10,453 nucleotides of DNA from Treponema sp. (lineage in GTDB: Bacteria > Spirochaetota > Spirochaetia > Treponematales > Treponemataceae), in contig JAILQA010000373.1 of the NCBI GenBank assembly GCA_024699205.1, positions 1 through 10,453 on the forward strand. Reading direction: 5' to 3'. The notes under the pieces are model-generated. The model made no database searches. It was not told the DNA's origin and saw only the letters and a program-made list of their open reading frames with translations. A program made the translations under genes and the position numbers. Below, in pieces: positions 8,801 to 10,453 of the stretch. Each line of letters starts with the position of its first letter. Position 1 is the stretch's first letter.

Positions 8801-9016
8801 TACAAAATCATCTTCAAGAACGCTGGTAACATCCTTTTCAATATCTTCTGCACTTGCACCCGGATAAATTGTGTAAACTACGGCCTGGGGCATGTAGATT
8901 TCGGACATAAACTGTGTATGTGTGCCCGAAAGCGAATAAATACCAAAAAACAGAAGCACTATAAGGAGGATAGAAATAATTACAGGATGTTTTACAGAAA
9001 ACTCAGAAACTTTCAC
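5804..9016 (-). CDS. RND-family efflux pump, AcrB/HAE1-like inner-membrane transporter
   Basis: Proton-driven inner-membrane pump of a tripartite exporter, 1070 residues, full length for the family. It has the expected two-fold plan: TM1 (about 12-30), first periplasmic part (31-330), TM2-TM6 (331-495), TM7 (533-553), second periplasmic part (554-868) and TM8-TM12 (870-1055). The TM4 relay site reads VVDGSSVMLEQ, so Asp401 matches AcrB Asp407 while Gly402 replaces Asp408. In TM10, GVVVNNGIILVDY puts Asn941 where AcrB has Lys940. A charged insert lies at about 956-990 between TM10 and TM11. The start is GTG at 9016, overlapping the adaptor stop as GTGA, so translation is coupled. The last residues RHSRA and the TGA come from the palindromic repeat. 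Drug, detergent or lipid-like substrates are possible; specificity cannot be read. Confidence 0.95.
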   Translation of the reverse strand: MKVSEFSVKHPVIISILLIVLLFFGIYSLSGTHTQFMSEIYMPQAVVYTIYPGASAEDIEKDVTSVLEDDFVTVPHFKAIDSSSYNSFCMITITYQDGYDVNDQIEELRYRITQLKDKLPEGISGSPVAIVGGMNMVPIISFAVTAGNDTERITGYLNDELMSRLTQIDGVSEISIEGGEELELSVKINIDELTSHGISVASVFQVLNYGNVTLPLGNASFENRDIQVRYSGSFDSIDDIKNLPVGVADGSNIIRIQDIAKVELVHPEHNYYVHDGDNPIVIVNIRKRLDGDTVGIIKNVKKVLAQAEKETGRAVQFHIISDDSRSVKSSLTTVLRSGIMGVIFAILVILLFMADWRATLVISISIPLCILFALIGLKLFDVSLNLMSLSGLVISLGMVVDGSSVMLEQIYRYYGERDSKSGELKYTVSQSIYKGWDEVSASILASAATTMVVFIPIALLNGLIGQILHDVSIAIILAIFASFFVAVIVVPYLLKLILKDSGPKVRAKPRKFDLAMKKIENFYDKALNLALNNKTFVIVFALFLLIFSGFITVRLGIAFIPSTDNGDFYIEAEFPIGTSIEQTRSKIEVAQKLMKKYVPEMQSVVYYIGQSQNKGGFGTTTAECAYAHVVLLPVDQRKRDVHDIMFQMQEIWSAVLPDSKVSVQNGGFDKLMGYVTDGGGYGLTLISEDLNTLYQTASGVKKFLENDPEVVTARLDTDFDTSTMIIDMSQEYLSSLGITSYEAGITSAILFQGMDAGRYKDEKSGKRYNIRLSSNIADQNISPDTINNIHIITQNKQNVSFANLSDVKVEKSISQINHSDRAKKITVTATLTSENTANVSRRVNEYLAKNPLPNGVSSKAGGVMAMIGDMVKPMALALLIAVFLVYVVMVIQFERFRQPLLIMFSIPFCFIGVAAGLLIFGSTLNLLSLLGLISLAGVVVNNGIILVDYINQIRRQRRLEIAMEKGKQNKDGEWTVSLSEDEEDKLLRGSVVDGSASRIKPILITTLTTLLGDIPMAVSKGEGTELYAPMGQAIVGGLLTSTLITLILIPVLYYMTEKRVLKKKRRHSRA

Positions 9017-10113
9017 TCTTCTATACCGTATTCCTCTAGTACCTGCTCATACAACTTAACCTTCTGTCCGTCAAAAACAAAGTTCTGACCGTCGATAACA
9101 AAAAAGTTGTCCTTGTACTGGCTGTCTACTATAAAAAACTCGCCGTCATCGGGACTTTTTTCTGCCTGAATATATTTAACTGTCTGCGATTCTGGTTGAT
9201 AAATGTAAAAACTGCCGTCCATTTTTTTTGTTTGAACTGGAAGAACCGGAACATTTTTATGTGTTCTGTAGGCAACCTTTACCTTAACAAACATTCCCGG
9301 TCTAAAACGGTCGCCAGGATTATCAAGGCGGCAAACAACTTCAAAGTTTTTGCTTTCCGGTGAAACATAAGGGGCTATATTTTCGATTGTGGCAGAGGTA
9401 ATTGCATCCTCATACATTCCCTGCTCTGCCGGACGAATTATTTCTACTGCTAGATTTTCCCGCTCCATGGTAAAAAGGTCAAAATATTTTTCTGCAACCT
9501 TGAGGCGTACAACCTGGTTAGATAAATCTGCAAGCACGGCAACCGGACTTGTCTGAGTTCCAATACTTCCCACTGCCTGATTTGCCATAAGAATTGTACC
9601 TTCTACGGGAGCCCTAACCTCGGTATAACCCATCTGCAGTTTTGCCAAATCATACTGGGCGGTAGAAGCATCATACTGGGCGCGGGCATTATCATAATTC
9701 TGCTGAGAAGTTGCTCCAGATTTATATAGATTTTCTATTCTTTCAAAGGTGCTCTTTGCCGCAAAATAAGCTGCCTGAGCCTGCAACACCTGCTGGCGAA
9801 AGGGTTCATCATCAATTTTTGCCAGAAGAGTATCTTTTTTTACAAAATCTCCAGCCTTTGCAGGGTATTCCGTAATGGTTCCAGAAACAAAAGGCACAAC
9901 CGGAATCATAGCTTTTGCTTCTACATAACCGCTGATTGTAATAGATTCAACAAGGTCACGAATTTCCGGCTTTTGAACCCGCACGCTGGGCAGAATATCT
10001 TCTTTTTCTTCAGGAGCTTTTTTATTTGTAACTAAAAAACTTAGACTGACAAAAACAAGGGCAACTAAAACAACTGCCATTATTCTTATCAATTTTTTAA
10101 CAGCTGACTTCAT
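9013..10113 (-). CDS. RND efflux periplasmic adaptor (HlyD/membrane-fusion family)
   Basis: Links the RND pump to the TolC channel across the periplasm. Counting from the ATG at 10113 it has 366 residues: a Lys/Arg-rich start, one membrane anchor (about 10-28), first lipoyl half VSGTITEYPAKAGDFVKKD (76-94), a short alpha-hairpin coiled coil (102-162), second lipoyl half VRAPVEGTILMANQAVGSIG (166-185), a beta-barrel part and the RPGMFVKVKV motif (271-280). An in-frame ATG at 10170 would add 19 residues, but it lies inside the predicted operator and only 17 bp from the divergent gene, and the added residues are not signal-like; the start at 10113 gives a normal membrane anchor at the N-terminus. 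Neither start has a Shine-Dalgarno. First gene of the operon adaptor-pump-lipoprotein-TolC, so presumably controlled by the divergent TetR regulator. Confidence 0.9.
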   Translation of the reverse strand: MKSAVKKLIRIMAVVLVALVFVSLSFLVTNKKAPEEKEDILPSVRVQKPEIRDLVESITISGYVEAKAMIPVVPFVSGTITEYPAKAGDFVKKDTLLAKIDDEPFRQQVLQAQAAYFAAKSTFERIENLYKSGATSQQNYDNARAQYDASTAQYDLAKLQMGYTEVRAPVEGTILMANQAVGSIGTQTSPVAVLADLSNQVVRLKVAEKYFDLFTMERENLAVEIIRPAEQGMYEDAITSATIENIAPYVSPESKNFEVVCRLDNPGDRFRPGMFVKVKVAYRTHKNVPVLPVQTKKMDGSFYIYQPESQTVKYIQAEKSPDDGEFFIVDSQYKDNFFVIDGQNFVFDGQKVKLYEQVLEEYGIEE

Positions 10114-10123
10114 GTTAGTTGAA

Positions 10124-10152
10124 AATTTAATAACAAAAAAAGCAGAATTCAA
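10124..10152 (-). promoter_or_regulatory. Possible promoter of the efflux operon
   Basis: On the minus strand TTGAAT (10147-10152) and TAAATT (10124-10129) are 17 nt apart, each matching four of six consensus bases. Transcription would begin near 10116-10117, only a few bases before the adaptor ATG at 10113. The -35 box touches the edge of the inverted repeat at 10153, so a bound repressor would cover it. The boxes are weak and this is a proposal only. Confidence 0.4.
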
Positions 10153-10176
10153 TAGACAATTCTTTCTCATTGTCTA
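10153..10176. promoter_or_regulatory. Predicted TetR-type operator
   Basis: A perfect inverted repeat TAGACAAT-N8-ATTGTCTA, with half-sites at 10153-10160 and 10169-10176, in the short divergent gap between the regulator and the efflux operon. Size and symmetry suit a TetR-family dimer. The left half-site contains the regulator's -35 and the right half-site reaches its -10; the proposed efflux -35 is directly next to it. One site could therefore shut off both directions. Confidence 0.72.
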
Positions 10177-10181
10177 ATAAT
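10153..10181 (+). promoter_or_regulatory. Promoter of the TetR-family regulator
   Basis: TAGACA (10153-10158) and AATAAT (10176-10181) are 17 nt apart and each matches five of six consensus bases. Start of transcription is expected near 10188, the A of the regulator's ATG, so the mRNA would be leaderless. There is no Shine-Dalgarno. The promoter lies almost wholly inside the inverted repeat, which points to autorepression. Confidence 0.62.
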
Positions 10182-10187
10182 TTAGCT

Positions 10188-10453
10188 ATGACTAACGACC
10201 TTCAATCTTCAGAAACAAAATTCAAAATGGCAGAGGCTCTTAAAAAGCTGGTAAACTACAAGGCTTTTTCTAAAATCACTGTTGGTGATATTGTAAATGA
10301 ATGTGGCCTAAACCGTAATTCCTTTTATTATCATTTTGAAAACATGTATGATTTACTCTACTGGACTTATGACCAGGAAATTCAGAATATAACGACCTCT
10401 TTTCAAAATGCAAATGCCGATTACACACAGAGCTTTGAGTTTATTTTATCCTA
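10188..10453 (+). CDS. TetR/AcrR-family transcriptional regulator, 3' end cut by window
   Basis: DNA-binding repressor, 88 codons visible before the window edge. Residues 9-55 form a TetR N-terminal domain: helix 1 (about 9-24, KFKMAEALKKLVNYKAF), then the helix-turn-helix ITVGDIVNECGLNRNSFYYHF (30-50), followed by ENMYDLL as the start of helix 4. The wording FSKITVGDIV...GLNRNSFYYHF resembles the DhaS-like branch of the family. The ligand-binding C-terminal domain lies outside the window, so the inducer cannot be guessed. It is divergent from the efflux operon with only 74 bp between the chosen starts, the classic layout for a repressor that controls a neighbouring RND pump. The ATG at 10188 is supported by the family N-terminus and a promoter ending 6 nt upstream. 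Confidence 0.9.
   Translation, partial: MTNDLQSSETKFKMAEALKKLVNYKAFSKITVGDIVNECGLNRNSFYYHFENMYDLLYWTYDQEIQNITTSFQNANADYTQSFEFILS

Noticed and set aside
8789..9088. 99-codon plus-strand ORF spanning the pump-adaptor junction
   Set aside because: Cys/Asn/Lys-rich shadow of two well-supported genes on the other strand.
10114..10170. Upstream ATG extending the adaptor by 19 residues
   Set aside because: The ATG lies inside the palindromic operator, leaves only 17 bp to the divergent gene, and adds residues that break the normal membrane-anchor N-terminus.

Overview
The window looks like an ordinary chromosomal stretch of a spirochaete, most likely a Treponema-type organism. This rests on the AT-rich, low-GC coding style, relaxed lipoproteins, family resemblance of the proteins as I recognise them, and a palindromic repeat of a kind I associate with such genomes. 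No search was possible, so the taxon is an inference. I see no tRNA, rRNA, CRISPR array, phage gene or transposase.

Layout. Positions 1-2289 (minus strand) hold a two-gene ABC transporter of the LolD/MacB + FtsX-permease type: the ATPase (1447-2289, TTG start with a perfect AGGAGG) followed after 12 nt by the permease, which is open at the left edge (1-1434, 478 codons, no stop). A 204-bp AT-rich gap follows, carrying a good sigma70-type promoter for a plus-strand O-methyltransferase (2494-3084). Its stop lies 3 nt from the stop of the convergent operon.

Positions 3088-10113 (minus strand) form one tripartite efflux operon, transcribed right to left: HlyD-type periplasmic adaptor (9013-10113), RND inner-membrane pump (5804-9016, overlapping the adaptor by GTGA), a lipoprotein of unknown role (4482-5732), and a TolC-like outer-membrane factor (3088-4476). 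A divergent, truncated TetR-family regulator begins at 10188. Between regulator and operon lies a perfect 8-bp inverted repeat (TAGACAAT-N8-ATTGTCTA, 10153-10176) that overlaps the predicted regulator promoter and abuts the predicted efflux promoter. Together these suggest an autoregulated repressor whose ligand would switch on the pump.

The most noteworthy points are: (1) a 64-bp palindromic repeat (5757-5820) that supplies the last codons and stop of the RND pump and puts two hairpins into the mRNA between pump and lipoprotein; (2) the TetR-type operator; (3) two plus-strand genes whose promoters place +1 at or next to the ATG, with no Shine-Dalgarno, suggesting leaderless mRNAs; (4) a lipoprotein gene placed inside an efflux operon. 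I do not see a wholly new system here.
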